From NCBI RefSeq assembly GCF_030811555.1, contig NZ_JAUSQZ010000001.1, positions 2,170,001 through 2,234,000 on the forward strand: a stretch of DNA of 64,000 nt, in the 5' to 3' direction. A program made the position numbers and the translations under genes. Below, in pieces: positions 63,555 to 64,000 of the stretch (position 1 is the stretch's first letter; every line of letters starts with the position of its first letter). The notes under the pieces were generated by a model. It worked only from the letters and a program-made list of their open reading frames with translations, was not told the DNA's origin and searched no databases. This DNA is from Kineosporia succinea (GTDB lineage: Bacteria; Actinomycetota; Actinomycetes; Actinomycetales; Kineosporiaceae).

Positions 63555-64000
63555 CTAGGCCAGGGTCAGCGCCGTACAGCGCACGCCCCCGCCGCCCTTG
63601 GCCAGTTCGGTGGTGGCGAGCTCCACCACCCGCAGACCCCGCTCACGCAGGATCCCGGCCAGACGAGGCGCCCCCTGCGCCATGGTCACCGTGCGGCCGT
63701 CGCTCACGAGGTTCAGCGCGAACCGGTCCGCCTCCTCGAGCGACACCTCGATCAGGTCCAGCCCGAGGCCCCGTAGCCGGTCGGCGCTGGGGGTGTCCAG
63801 CGCCTCCGGGCAGTAGGCCACGGTCTGCGCGTCCACCACACCGATGGCCAGATCGAGGTCGTACCAGCGGGGCCCGGAGGTCTGCAGGGGTACCACCGCG
63901 CATCCCAGCTCGGCCTCCAGCACCGGCAGCATCCGCCGGTCGGTGCGCTGCCCGTGGCCGGCCAGCAGCAGGTCACCCACCGCCAGCGCGTCACCCTGCC
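63555..64000 (-). CDS. Dimethylargininase/arginine-deiminase family protein (partial, 5' end outside window)
   Basis: The frame is open to the window edge; 148 residues are visible. Motifs: GDLLLAGHGQRTDRRML, DLAIGVVD, FALNLVSDG, and the catalytic Cys in AKGGGGVRCTALTLA near the C-terminus. This set matches DDAH-like enzymes, which convert N-methylated arginine to citrulline, or an amidinotransferase relative. The substrate needs the missing N-terminus. Confidence 0.8.
   Translation of the reverse strand, partial: QGDALAVGDLLLAGHGQRTDRRMLPVLEAELGCAVVPLQTSGPRWYDLDLAIGVVDAQTVAYCPEALDTPSADRLRGLGLDLIEVSLEEADRFALNLVSDGRTVTMAQGAPRLAGILRERGLRVVELATTELAKGGGGVRCTALTLA

Overview
The window is GC-rich (roughly 70%) DNA with dense genes, many 4-bp start/stop overlaps, frequent GTG/TTG starts and strong G/C at third codon positions. 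Together with several transmembrane Ser/Thr kinases, LytR-CpsA-Psr (LCP) proteins, a GTP-type PEP carboxykinase, a HelD-type RNA polymerase motor and DUF2510/DUF6328 proteins, this points to the chromosome of an actinobacterium. A Kineosporia-like lineage is only a guess. I see no prophage, integrase, transposase or CRISPR array; this is core and semi-accessory chromosome.

Layout. 1-2.9 kb: a divergent trpB-trpA pair followed by a gntR gene, driven by a promoter with two identical GntR-type palindromes around its -35 box. 3-13 kb: a signalling block with an ECF sigma factor divergent from a Ser/Thr kinase, a lipoprotein, two paralogous receptor kinases with long repetitive linkers, and a PAP2 membrane protein. 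13-19 kb: threonine dehydratase, then an ABC exporter (ATPase plus FtsX-like permease) overlapping a NarL-type two-component system, then an FMN reductase. 19-25 kb: acyltransferase-3, HelD-like helicase, and a patatin/PlsC-like lipid pair. 25-28.6 kb: VapBC, EamA exporter divergent from a LysR regulator, and a possibly degenerate PD-(D/E)XK/DUF2510 protein. 28.6-32.9 kb: a second NarL-type two-component system plus a NatAB-like ABC exporter. 33-36 kb: pckG behind a palindromic promoter, then a lipoprotein. 36.2-37.2 kb: a non-coding minisatellite, tRNA-Ser(GCU) with its own terminator, and a gap. 37.2-41.2 kb: two paralogous LCP proteins. 41-50 kb: acyl-CoA ligase, histidine phosphatase, ACT protein, DUF6328, a second GntR, G6PDH, DUF1275, two small membrane proteins and a GDPD phosphodiesterase. 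50-56.7 kb: two GGDEF-EAL proteins flanking a TetR/SDR pair. 56.8-64 kb: a VOC protein, an HNH protein, a CopD/YcnI-type set lacking the usual copper histidines, a STAND regulator with an elastin-like linker, and a truncated arginine-deiminase-family gene.

Functional themes. Most genes concern envelope sensing (three kinases, two two-component systems, one ECF sigma, two LCP enzymes), lipid remodelling, and local feedback regulation by repressors sitting next to their palindromic operators. The best candidates for something not yet described are: (i) the self-regulated trpBA-gntR unit, whose TrpA has Glu in place of the catalytic Asp; (ii) the ECF/kinase pair whose -10 elements overlap head to head and which has no anti-sigma factor; (iii) the paired 16-bp/10-bp palindromes in the pckG promoter; and (iv) the copper-import-like cluster that has lost its copper ligands. 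All were found by reading the sequence. Homology statements come from remembered family motifs and were not checked by search.
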